This document shows, one piece after another, positions 35,684 through 43,561 of a DNA stretch of 64,000 nt (positions are counted from its first letter, which is position 1; each line of letters starts with the position of its first letter). The translations under genes and the position numbers were made by a program. The notes beneath the pieces were generated by a model. It saw only the letters and a program-made list of their open reading frames with translations. It was not told the DNA's origin and made no database searches. The stretch spans positions 310,001 through 374,000 of the forward strand of contig CBDCAC010000001.1 in NCBI GenBank assembly GCA_965213775.1, given 5' to 3'. The DNA is from Lichenicoccus sp965213775. Its GTDB lineage: Bacteria; Pseudomonadota; Alphaproteobacteria; Acetobacterales; Acetobacteraceae.

Positions 35684-37488
35684 GCGCGCACGCCGCGTGC
35701 TGGGACGACACGGTGCTGGCGGCGACGCTGTTCGCGGTGGATCCAGCCGGCCTCGCCTGGCAGGTGCGCTCGCCGGCGTGTCCGGCGCGCGACGCCCTGC
35801 TGGCGCAGCTGCGCGCGGCGCTGCCGCCAGCCGCGCCGGTGCGTCGTTGTCCGCTCGGCATCGGCGACGACCGGCTGCTGGGCGGGCTGGACCTGGCGGC
35901 GACGCTCGCTCGCGGCCGGCCGGTGGCGCAGCGCGGGCTGCTGGCCGAGTCGGATGGCGGCGTGCTGGTGCTGCCGATGGCCGAGCGGGTGAGCCGTCGG
36001 ACCGCGGCGCGCCTGTGCGCGGTGCTCGATAGCGGCGAGCTGCTGGCCGAGCGCGACGGCGTGGCGCTGCGCGACGCAGCCCGGCTCGGCCTGGTGCTGC
36101 TCGATGAGGGGCTGGAGGACGAGGCGCCGGCGGCGGCACTGCTCGAGCGGGCCGCCTTCCATACCGATCTGGACGGCCTGTCGGCGCTGCTGGCGGACCC
36201 TGGGCTGGCCGGGCGGGTGGCGGCGGCGCGGGCGCTCCTGCCGCGGGTGCGCGGCGACGGCCGGATCATCGAGGCGCTGTGCGAGACGGCGCTGCGGTTC
36301 GGCCTGCACTCGCTGCGCCTGCCGACGATGGCGCTGCGCGTGGCCCGCATCGCCGCGGCACTGGACGGCCGGCTCGCGGTCGTCGAGCAGGACGCGGTGC
36401 TCGCGGCACGGCTGGTGCTCGCCTGGCGCGCCCGCGCGCTGCCGCAGCCATCCGCCGGGCCGGCCGCGGCCGAGCAGGCGGCCTCGGACCCACCCGAGGC
36501 GGAGGCGTCCTCTTCGCGGCCGGGACAGCAGGAGCCGGCCGCCGAGCCGGGCTCGGCCGCCGCCTCCCGATCCGAGCCGGAGGGCGATCCGCAGGAGGCA
36601 CCGGGGGCGATGGGCGAGCGCGTGCTGGACGCCGCCCGCGCGGCGCTGCCGGCGGACCTGCTGGCCCGGCTGCAGGCGCAGTCCGGGCCGCTCGCGCGGC
36701 CGGCCGGCGGCGGCCGGGTCGGGTCGGGGCAGGGGTCGGCGTCGCCGCATGGCCGGCCGCTGTTCGCGCGCGCCGGACGGCCGCAGCACGGCAAGCGGCT
36801 GGCTCTGGTCGAGACGCTGCGCGCCGCCGCGCCGTGGCAGGACGTGCGACGCCTGGCCCGCGCGCGGCGCGGCGCCGCCTGCCGCCGGGTCGAGGTGCGC
36901 GCCGACGATTTCCGCGTGGTCCAGCACCAAGAACGGCCGCGCAACATCGCCATCTTCGTGGTCGACGCCTCCGGCTCGGCCGCGATGAACCGGCTGGCGG
37001 AGGCCAAGGGCGCGATCGAGCGGCTGCTGGCGGATTGCTACGTGCGGCGCGACCGGGTGGCGCTGATCGCGTTTCGTGGCCGGTCGGCGGAGCTGCTGCT
37101 GCCGCCGACCGCGGCGCTGACCCGCGCCCGGCGCAGCCTGGCCGGCCTGCCGGGCGGCGGCGGCACGCCGCTCGCGGCGGGGCTGGATGCGGCCGCGGCA
37201 CTGGCGCTGGCGCTGCGCGCGCGCGGCGAGACCCCGCTGCTGGTGGTGCTGACCGACGGGCGCGCCAACGTCACCCGCGACGGCCAGCCCGATCGCGCGC
37301 GCGCGGTGGAGCAGGCGGGATCCGCCGCGGCCCGGCTGCGCCTCGCCGGCGTGGCCTCGCTGCTGGTCGACATCTCGCCGCGGACCGAGGCGAAGGCGCA
37401 AGCCCTGGCCGGGTGCCTGGGCGCGCGCTACCTGAAGCTGCCGGACAGCGAGGCGCTCTCGCGCGCGGTGCGCGCCGCGGCCGCCTGA
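35680..37488 (+). CDS. bchD: Magnesium chelatase subunit D
   Basis: BchD links the BchI ring to BchH. This 602-aa protein has a degenerate N-terminal AAA+ domain without a Walker A loop (normal for BchD of purple bacteria), a Pro/Ala/acidic linker around residues 260-330, and a C-terminal integrin-I (VWA) domain. The MIDAS metal site is complete: DASGS near residue 429, GGGGTPLAAG, and TDGRAN. It starts with GTG overlapping bchI. An intact MIDAS and full length argue against inactivation, which matters because loss of BchD gives Zn-bacteriochlorophyll in Rhodobacter. Confidence 0.95.
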   Translation: MSAHAACWDDTVLAATLFAVDPAGLAWQVRSPACPARDALLAQLRAALPPAAPVRRCPLGIGDDRLLGGLDLAATLARGRPVAQRGLLAESDGGVLVLPMAERVSRRTAARLCAVLDSGELLAERDGVALRDAARLGLVLLDEGLEDEAPAAALLERAAFHTDLDGLSALLADPGLAGRVAAARALLPRVRGDGRIIEALCETALRFGLHSLRLPTMALRVARIAAALDGRLAVVEQDAVLAARLVLAWRARALPQPSAGPAAAEQAASDPPEAEASSSRPGQQEPAAEPGSAAASRSEPEGDPQEAPGAMGERVLDAARAALPADLLARLQAQSGPLARPAGGGRVGSGQGSASPHGRPLFARAGRPQHGKRLALVETLRAAAPWQDVRRLARARRGAACRRVEVRADDFRVVQHQERPRNIAIFVVDASGSAAMNRLAEAKGAIERLLADCYVRRDRVALIAFRGRSAELLLPPTAALTRARRSLAGLPGGGGTPLAAGLDAAAALALALRARGETPLLVVLTDGRANVTRDGQPDRARAVEQAGSAAARLRLAGVASLLVDISPRTEAKAQALAGCLGARYLKLPDSEALSRAVRAAAA

Positions 37489-37563
37489 GCCGGTGCGCCA
37501 CCTTCCGGTGCACGACCTCGGGCCGCGTCGCGCGCTTGGTCCGGCCTGCCGCGGCGCTGCCGC

Positions 37564-38484
37564 TTGATCGCCGGCGTGAACGGCACGCTGTCGTGGGAGC
37601 GCGCCGGCCGCGACTGGCCGAACCGGGCCTGCAGCCGCTTCGTCCGTGCCGCGGGCCTGCGCTGGCACGTGCAGCAGGCCGGACCGCGCCCCGACGCGGC
37701 GCCCAGCCTGCTGCTGCTGCACGGCACCGGTGCTGCCACCCATTCCTGGCGCGGGCTGCTGCCGCTGCTGGCGCGACACCACACGGTGCTGGCCCCCGAC
37801 CTGCCCGGGCACGGCTTCACCGAGATGCCGCGCCCGACGCTGATGTCGCTGCCCGGCATGGCGCAGCTGCTGGACGGGCTGCTCAAGCGCATGGCGTTCG
37901 TGCCGGACCTGGTGGTCGGCCACTCCGCGGGTGCCGCGATCGCGGCGCGCATGATCCTGGACGGTCGCATCCGGCCGCGCGCGCTGGTCAGCCTGAACGG
38001 GGCGCTGCTGCCGCTCGCCGGCCGGTCGTCACAGCTGTTCCCGGCGATGGCGCGCCTGCTCGCCAGCACCAGCGTCGTGCCCTGGGTGTTCTCGCTGCAC
38101 GCCGCCAACCGCGACCTCGTCACCCGGATGCTCGACAATACCGGTTCGCGCCTGCCGGCGGAGGACCAGCGCGCCTATCGCCGGCTGCTGCTGCATCCGG
38201 GTCACGTGTCGGCGGCGCTGCAGATGATGGCGCGCTGGGATCTGCCGGCGCTGGGCGCGGATCTGCCGGAGCTGCGTGTGCCACTGACCCTGGTGGTCGG
38301 CGGCAACGACAGGATGATCCCTCCGGCGGATGCCGCGCGGCTGCGGGCGATGCTGCCGCAGGCACGTATCGTCACCCTCGACGGGCTCGGCCACCTCGCG
38401 CACGAGGAGCAGCCGGCCCGGGTCGCGGCCCTGGTGCAGGAGGCCTGGACGGAGGCTGGCGCGCGCGCCGGTGCGGCATCGTGA
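37564..38484 (+). CDS. bchO: Magnesium chelatase-associated alpha/beta hydrolase BchO
   Basis: BchO is an alpha/beta-hydrolase-fold protein always found with bchID; its reaction is unknown. The 306-aa product starts at a TTG (MIAGVNGTLSWERAGRDWPN), has the HGTGAATHSW oxyanion region, the nucleophile elbow VVGHSAGAAIA, and LGHLAHEEQP with the terminal histidine. The 75-bp gap after bchD is one of the largest in the series. It overlaps the next small membrane gene (GTGA). Confidence 0.93.
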   Translation: MIAGVNGTLSWERAGRDWPNRACSRFVRAAGLRWHVQQAGPRPDAAPSLLLLHGTGAATHSWRGLLPLLARHHTVLAPDLPGHGFTEMPRPTLMSLPGMAQLLDGLLKRMAFVPDLVVGHSAGAAIAARMILDGRIRPRALVSLNGALLPLAGRSSQLFPAMARLLASTSVVPWVFSLHAANRDLVTRMLDNTGSRLPAEDQRAYRRLLLHPGHVSAALQMMARWDLPALGADLPELRVPLTLVVGGNDRMIPPADAARLRAMLPQARIVTLDGLGHLAHEEQPARVAALVQEAWTEAGARAGAAS

Positions 38485-38774
38485 TCCTGATCGTGGACGC
38501 GATCCTGTGCCTGATCGTGCTGGAAGCCGCAGCGCTGCTGCTGCTGCATCGCGCGACCGGCGGGGGATTGTCCCCCCGCCTCGCCTTGAGCACGCTGATA
38601 CCGGGCTTCCTGCTGCTGCTGGCGATGCGCCTGGCACTCAGCGGCTCGGCATGGTTGCTGGTCTGCGGCGCGCTGTTCCTGGCCCTGTGCGCCCACGCGG
38701 CGGACCTCCGGGCGCGCTGGCTGCGGCCCGCTCGCCCCGCCCGCTCGCCTCCGGCCCGTTCGCCTCGGATCTAG
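38481..38774 (+). CDS. Small three-helix membrane protein downstream of bchO
   Basis: The GTG overlaps the bchO stop. The 97-aa product has about three hydrophobic helices (residues 1-20, 35-55, 58-80) and a basic, Pro/Arg-rich tail. No family is recognised. It is the last gene of the 20.6-kb plus-strand series, so it may take part in pigment or photosystem work, but that rests only on position. The palindrome at 38942-39046 may end the transcript. Confidence 0.6.
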   Translation: MILIVDAILCLIVLEAAALLLLHRATGGGLSPRLALSTLIPGFLLLLAMRLALSGSAWLLVCGALFLALCAHAADLRARWLRPARPARSPPARSPRI

Positions 38775-38965
38775 ACCGAGAACATCCAGGCCAGCAGCGA
38801 GAACGGCACCAGCGCCAGCCCGAGGCGGCCGGCGATGCCGGGCAGGCGCTCGATGCACGGGCGATCAGCGGGCGCGTCGGCTGGCTCGCCGGACCGCGAT
38901 CCGGCCGGGTGCTCGTGATGCCGTCCCGTTAGGAGGCAAGGCTGGGCTCTGCCCAGACCCGCCAA
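38771..38965 (-). other. Possible remnant of a membrane-protein C-terminus
   Basis: On the minus strand a short frame ends with a hydrophobic, start-less segment (GRLGLALVPFSLLAWMFSV and stop). It could be the tail of a lost gene or chance. The rest of the gap 38775-39095 holds the palindrome unit described separately. Confidence 0.2.
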
Positions 38966-39046
38966 AGGCCTCGGCCTTTGGAAACCATTCTAAGACAGTC
39001 GGATTCTCGAGGCTTCGCCTTGAGCGGGTCCAGGGCAGAGCCCTGG
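38942..39046. repeat. Modular palindrome, full double unit (copy 1)
   Basis: Left half: hairpin CTGGGCTCTGCCCAG (38942-38956), linker ACCCG, hairpin at 38962-38981 (CCAAAGGCC arms). Right half, inverted: hairpin at 39006-39024, linker CGGGT, hairpin CCAGGGCAGAGCCCTGG (39030-39046). It lies between the convergent orf97 and the GT61 gene and could terminate transcription from both sides. Confidence 0.8.
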
Positions 39047-39095
39047 CGCATGGGCCACATGCAGACGCCGCTGGTATCAAGGCCGACGCGCCCGG

Positions 39096-40262
39096 TCAGG
39101 CGCGCGCCCAGGGCGGCGGGCGCACATCCTCCAGATGGTCGTCGAGCGCGCTCAGCAGGTGATCGATCGAGACCACAGAGGCGTGCTCCACGGCGCCCGC
39201 GAGCGGCGTCACGCCGCGGCTGAGGATGCAGTCGTAGCTGAGGCGCGACGCCGCAGCGAGCGACCGGTAGCGCCAGCTGCCGAGCTGGTGCGGCTTGATC
39301 TCGATGATCCGGGTGCCGGTGGGCGCGAAGACGATGTTGCTCAGCCCCGTGCCGTGCGCGCCGACGATCAGGTCGCTCTCCGCCATCACGCGCATCTGCT
39401 CGGTGAATGCCAGCGTCTCCATGCGCACCGGCTCGATCCCGAGACGGCCCATCGCCGTGACCGCCTCGTCCTCGTTCAGCAGCGGACGCGACCGGGCGCC
39501 CCGGCGGTCGATATAGATCCGGCGTCCCAGGCCCGGCGCGTGGCGGCCATGCGGCGCCATGCCGCGCAGGAAGCGCGCGCCGACCGGGTTGATCCGCCCG
39601 TCCAGGCCAATCTGCCACGGCAGCAGCAGGCGCTCGACATCCAGGCCGTCGCCGCGGCTCACCAGGCATACGCGCAGTCCTTGCGGCAGGCCGGCCCGAC
39701 CGTAGGCCAGGGCCAGCGCCACCTCGACGGCCTCGCGATGGATCCGGTTCAGCTCCGCCGGCAGCAGCACGCCGTCGATCGTCGCCAGCTGCGCGGCATC
39801 GAGCAGCGCGAGCCGCGACAGGTTGCGCAGCAGCAGACGGCCATGATCCTGCGTGTCGGCGAGCAGCAGGCTCAGCCAGGTGCCGGTGAGCCGGCCGGTC
39901 GAGGGCGGCAGCGCGATGCGGCCGGGATCGTCCAGGAAGTAGCCGTCCAGCTCGGGCCTGCTGCGGTGCAGGGTCTCGGCGATCGCCTCGCCATCCTCGG
40001 TGACCACGATGCCGCAGGAAGAATGCACCCGCACCGAGCGCAGCGTGAAGACGTGGGAGTCCCATGGCGCCTGCCGGCTGTCGGGCCAGTCGTCGGTGAC
40101 GCCGAACATCTCCATGCTGCGCGCACCGAAGCGCAGGAACGAGGCGGCCTGCACCGCCTCGCTCGGGATGCGGCGCCGGGCCAGGATCGGCCCGCGCAAT
40201 CCCCGCTCGAGCAGCTCGTCGAGGCGACGGATCGGGCATGTGGCGGCGGGGCCGAACATCAC
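39096..40262 (-). CDS. GT61-family (DUF563) glycosyltransferase-like protein
   Basis: The 388-aa product shows the pattern of the DUF563/GT61 family found in capsule and exopolysaccharide loci: RRIYIDRRGARSRPLLNEDE, LGIEPVRMETLAFTEQ, then GAHGTGLSNIVFAPTGTRIIEI near the C-terminus. No signal peptide. It lies at the left edge of a group of surface-glycan genes that includes UDP-galactopyranose mutase. The donor sugar cannot be read from sequence. The stop is followed by the palindrome copy 1. Confidence 0.8.
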   Translation of the reverse strand: MMFGPAATCPIRRLDELLERGLRGPILARRRIPSEAVQAASFLRFGARSMEMFGVTDDWPDSRQAPWDSHVFTLRSVRVHSSCGIVVTEDGEAIAETLHRSRPELDGYFLDDPGRIALPPSTGRLTGTWLSLLLADTQDHGRLLLRNLSRLALLDAAQLATIDGVLLPAELNRIHREAVEVALALAYGRAGLPQGLRVCLVSRGDGLDVERLLLPWQIGLDGRINPVGARFLRGMAPHGRHAPGLGRRIYIDRRGARSRPLLNEDEAVTAMGRLGIEPVRMETLAFTEQMRVMAESDLIVGAHGTGLSNIVFAPTGTRIIEIKPHQLGSWRYRSLAAASRLSYDCILSRGVTPLAGAVEHASVVSIDHLLSALDDHLEDVRPPPWARA

Positions 40263-40337
40263 CCGGAAATTGGAACCGGAACCGTCAGTCCGTCAACGCG
40301 CGCACCCCTCCCCGGATGGTGGGCTCAGATGGTGGGC

Positions 40338-41060
40338 TCAGGCGGGCGGACGCTGACCCAGCACGGTCTTCGGCTCCTGCCGCCAGTCCGCCGGATAGAG
40401 CCGTCGCAGCGCCTCGACCTTGGGCATGTCGTTGACGGCGATGTACGGCGCGTCCGGGTTCAGCGCCAGGTAGTCCTGGTGATAGCGCTCGGCCGGATAG
40501 AAGCCGGGCAGCGGATCCACCCGGGTCGCGATCGGAAGCGCGAACAGGTGCGCGCGGTCGAGCTGGGCGATATAGGCCTGCGCCACGCGCGCCTGGCCGG
40601 CATCGGCGGTCCAGATCTCCGAGCGGTACTGCGTCCCCTCGTCCGGTCCCTGCCCGTCGGTCCGGGTCGGATCCAGCGCCACCGAGAAGAAGATGCGCAG
40701 CACCTGTCCGAGCGAGATACGCGCGGGATCGAACGTCACCTTGACCGACTCCGCATGACCGGTGCTGCCGGTGCTGACGGTCTCGTACTGCGCCGTGCCC
40801 GCGGCACCGCCGGCATAGCCGGACACCGCGCTCTCGACGCCGCGCACGTGCTCGAACACGCCCTGGACGCCCCAGAAGCAGCCGCCCGAGACGACGATCG
40901 TCTGCAGCCGCGCGTCGGCCGCGCGCGGCGCGTCCAGCAGCGGCGCCGGCAGCAGCCGCGGCGCCTCGTCGGCGCGCAGGTGCTGGCCGCTCAGGATCAG
41001 CCCGACCGGCAGCAGCGCCGCCAGCAGGGCGTAGCGGACGCCCCGCCTCACGCCGCTCAC
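40338..41060 (-). CDS. msrA: Exported peptide methionine sulphoxide reductase A
   Basis: MsrA reduces the S-epimer of methionine sulphoxide in proteins. The 240-aa product has an N-terminal signal-like segment (YALLAALLPVGLIL), then the catalytic motif GGCFWG near residue 60, GYAGG, and YHQDYLALNP. It overlaps the msrB stop by 4 bp, so the two are co-expressed. The signal suggests action in the periplasm, matching the exported MsrB. Confidence 0.94.
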   Translation of the reverse strand: MSGVRRGVRYALLAALLPVGLILSGQHLRADEAPRLLPAPLLDAPRAADARLQTIVVSGGCFWGVQGVFEHVRGVESAVSGYAGGAAGTAQYETVSTGSTGHAESVKVTFDPARISLGQVLRIFFSVALDPTRTDGQGPDEGTQYRSEIWTADAGQARVAQAYIAQLDRAHLFALPIATRVDPLPGFYPAERYHQDYLALNPDAPYIAVNDMPKVEALRRLYPADWRQEPKTVLGQRPPA

Positions 41061-41557
41061 GCCGCCGCTCCGGGGACGAACTGCAGCGCCACCCCGTTCA
41101 TGCAGTAGCGCAATCCGGTGGGCCGCGGCCCGTCATCGAACAGGTGGCCGAGATGGCCCTGACACTTCGCGCAACGCACCTCGGTCCGCTGCATGCCGAG
41201 GCTGCCGTCGTCGGTGCGCATCACCGCGTGATGCAGCGGCTGGTAGAACGAGGGCCAGCCGGTATGGCTGTCGAACTTGGTGTTCGAGGAGAACAGCCGC
41301 TGTCCGCAGCCGACGCAGTCGTAGCGGCCGGAGAGGAACTGCATGTCCAGGGGGCTGGAGAACGGCAGCTCGGTGCCGGCCTGGCGCAGCACGTCGAACT
41401 GCGCCGGCGTCAGCTTGCGCCGCCAATCCGCCTCGCTCAATCCGCCGCTGCCCCGGACCTCCGGAGCGGTTACGGCGGTGGCTGGCCGCAACAGGCCCAG
41501 CCCGGCGCAGGCCGCGAGGCCTGCCGCACTGCCTAGCAGAACACGGCGTGTCGTCAT
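41057..41557 (-). CDS. msrB: Exported peptide methionine sulphoxide reductase B
   Basis: MsrB reduces the R-epimer. The 166-aa product starts with a twin-arginine-type signal (MTTRRVLLGSAAGLAAC). The zinc site is given by CVGCG and CAKC; the catalytic cysteine is in GLRYCMNGVALQF. The ATG at 41557 is chosen because the twin-arginine leader starts there. Together with msrA it forms a two-gene periplasmic repair operon. Confidence 0.94.
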   Translation of the reverse strand: MTTRRVLLGSAAGLAACAGLGLLRPATAVTAPEVRGSGGLSEADWRRKLTPAQFDVLRQAGTELPFSSPLDMQFLSGRYDCVGCGQRLFSSNTKFDSHTGWPSFYQPLHHAVMRTDDGSLGMQRTEVRCAKCQGHLGHLFDDGPRPTGLRYCMNGVALQFVPGAAA

Positions 41558-41676
41558 CGAGAGAACCTCCGCTGGCCGAACGCCCCGCCAGGCGAGCCGG
41601 CGCCGATCCTGCGCCGGACGCCGCGTTGCATGTTGGTGCTTATACGGCGTCCGCCCAGGCGCGGTTACGCGCCAGA

Positions 41677-42423
41677 TCAGGAAATCGTCAGCAGGCGGCC
41701 GAACCAGGCCTGCACCCACCCGATCGTCTGCAGGAACAGCGCCGGATCGTAGCGCGGCCCCTCGTCGCGCAGGAAGGCGTGCGCCGCGTTCACCTCGTGC
41801 CAGGCATAGCCCGCCCCGACCGCCTCCAGACGCTCGCGGATCCGCTGCCTGCCGGCGAACGGCACATGCGGGTCCTGCCGGCCCCAGACGAACAGGGTCT
41901 CGGCCCTCAGCTCGCCCATCCGGGCCAGGCTGTCATCCTGCCCGCCCGCGCCAAGCGCCCCCGAGTGGATGTCGGTGGCGTAGCAGCAGGCCGCGGCGGA
42001 CACCCGCGGATCCAGCGCCGCACGATAGGCGAGGTGGCCGCCGAGGCAGACGCCCATGCTCGCCAGCCGGCCGGTGCAGGCGGGGTGACGCTGCAGGAAG
42101 TCCAGCGTGGCGCGCGCATCGTCGTCGAACGCGGCTAGCGGCTTGGTGGTCTTGAGCGCGTTGCCCCGGTCGGTGCCCGACGGGTCGTAGCGCAGCACGG
42201 TGCCCGCCGGCTCGTACTCGTGATACACCTCCGGCACCGCGACCACGTGTCCGATCCCAGCCATCGTGGCGGCGAGCCGCCGGATCGGGTCGGTAACCTG
42301 GTAGATCTCCGAGAACAGCACCAGCCCCGGAAAGCGTGTCGACGCCGCCGGGCGGAACAGGTGCAGCCGCATCGCGCCGGTCGCGGTATCCACCGTCTCG
42401 GTCTCGTCGCTCCTGATGATCAT
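41677..42423 (-). CDS. Dienelactone hydrolase family protein
   Basis: The 248-aa alpha/beta hydrolase has the cysteine nucleophile elbow of dienelactone hydrolases (MGVCLGGHLA), the acid residue in WGRQDPHVP and the histidine in AAHAFLRDEG. No signal peptide, so cytoplasmic. Substrate unknown; the neighbourhood gives no catabolic genes. It is 119 bp upstream of msrB on the same strand. The 208-bp divergent gap to the next gene shows nothing recognised. Confidence 0.85.
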   Translation of the reverse strand: MIIRSDETETVDTATGAMRLHLFRPAASTRFPGLVLFSEIYQVTDPIRRLAATMAGIGHVVAVPEVYHEYEPAGTVLRYDPSGTDRGNALKTTKPLAAFDDDARATLDFLQRHPACTGRLASMGVCLGGHLAYRAALDPRVSAAACCYATDIHSGALGAGGQDDSLARMGELRAETLFVWGRQDPHVPFAGRQRIRERLEAVGAGYAWHEVNAAHAFLRDEGPRYDPALFLQTIGWVQAWFGRLLTIS

Positions 42424-42631
42424 GCAGCACCTCCCGCCTGATGATCATGCCACGCCTGCCGGCGCTGCGGCATCCGGATCAAATTGCCGACGATCCGCGC
42501 CGGCCGGCCGCGCGCCGGCAACCCTTCGGCGTCATACGGTTTGCACTGCTGCGAGCCGGAGCGAAAGCGCCGTTCTGTCGGACGTCACACCATCCCAAGC
42601 GGCCTTTCGCTCCCAGGTGATCATTGCCATC

Positions 42632-43561
42632 ATGCGACCCGTCGTCACCCTCATCGTGACACGCAACCGGCACGCCTTGCTGGCGCGCTGCCTGCAGGCG
42701 GTGTGGTCGCAGGACCATCGCCCGGAGCTGGTGATCGTCGTCGACAATGCCAGCGACGAACCGGTGCTGCCGGTGCTCGCACCCTACCCCGGCACTCGCC
42801 TGCTGCGGCTGTGCCGCAACCAGGGGCCCGCCGCCGCCTTCGGCATCGGCATCAGGGAGGCCCTGGGTGCCGGCGCCGCCTTCGTCTGGATGATGGATGA
42901 TGACGGGATGCCGGCGGACCCCGGATGCCTGTCCAAGCTGCTGGCGACCGCGCACGCCGAGCGGGCCGACCTGGCGTCGCCGCTGATCCGCGACATCGAC
43001 CGCCCCGAGCGGCTGGCTTTCCCGATACGCCGTCGCGGCCGCACCCGCTTCACGGCGGCCTCCCTCGGTCCGGCGCCCCTGATCGCCGGCTTCGCCCACC
43101 TGTTCAACGGCGCCCTGATCGCGGCCGACGTGTTCTCCCGCATCGGGCTGCCGGATGCGCGCCTGTTCATACGCGGCGACGAGGTCGAGTTCGGGCTGCG
43201 CATGCGCCGCGCCGGGCTGCGCCTGGTCACCGATCGCCGCGCGGCCTTCCTGCATCCCTGCTCGGATCGCGAGATCCACCCGATCCTCGGCGGCTGGTTC
43301 TACGCCGTGGTGCCGGACGACGAGACCAAGCGGTTCTACCAGTTCCGCAACCGCGGCTGGATCTTCGCCCGCTACGGGATGTGGGGCTGGCTGGCCGCCG
43401 ACCATCTCCGCTACGCCTGCTGGTACGTGTCCAGGACGCGCGATCCTGCCGGCTACCTGCGCTGGCTGCGCCTCACCTGGAGCGGCGTGCTCGGTCACAT
43501 CGAGCCGCAGCAGCCGCTCGCGGCACCGGTGCCGCGCGCGGCACTGGAGGCCGCCCGGTGA
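42632..43561 (+). CDS. GT2 glycosyltransferase, GlfT1-like
   Basis: From the ATG at 42632 (MRPVVTLIVTRNRHALL) the protein is 309 aa. It has a GT-A fold with the metal motif MMDDDG, the catalytic-region FIRGDEVEFGLRMRRAG and a C-terminal WFYAV...FYQFRNRGW segment shared with galactofuranosyltransferases. Earlier in-frame starts give a non-conserved N-terminus. Its stop overlaps the next, larger glycosyltransferase, and UDP-galactopyranose mutase follows, so a galactofuranose donor is likely (inference). Confidence 0.8.
   Translation: MRPVVTLIVTRNRHALLARCLQAVWSQDHRPELVIVVDNASDEPVLPVLAPYPGTRLLRLCRNQGPAAAFGIGIREALGAGAAFVWMMDDDGMPADPGCLSKLLATAHAERADLASPLIRDIDRPERLAFPIRRRGRTRFTAASLGPAPLIAGFAHLFNGALIAADVFSRIGLPDARLFIRGDEVEFGLRMRRAGLRLVTDRRAAFLHPCSDREIHPILGGWFYAVVPDDETKRFYQFRNRGWIFARYGMWGWLAADHLRYACWYVSRTRDPAGYLRWLRLTWSGVLGHIEPQQPLAAPVPRAALEAAR

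Noticed and set aside
35680..37488. Idea that BchD is inactivated, as a route to Zn-bacteriochlorophyll
   Set aside because: Length, MIDAS residues (DASGS, TDGRAN) and coupling with bchI are intact. The missing Walker A loop is normal for this subunit in purple bacteria.
38771..38965. Complete small membrane protein on the minus strand
   Set aside because: Only the last 20 residues look like a membrane helix. The N-terminal part overlaps palindrome sequence and is not protein-like.
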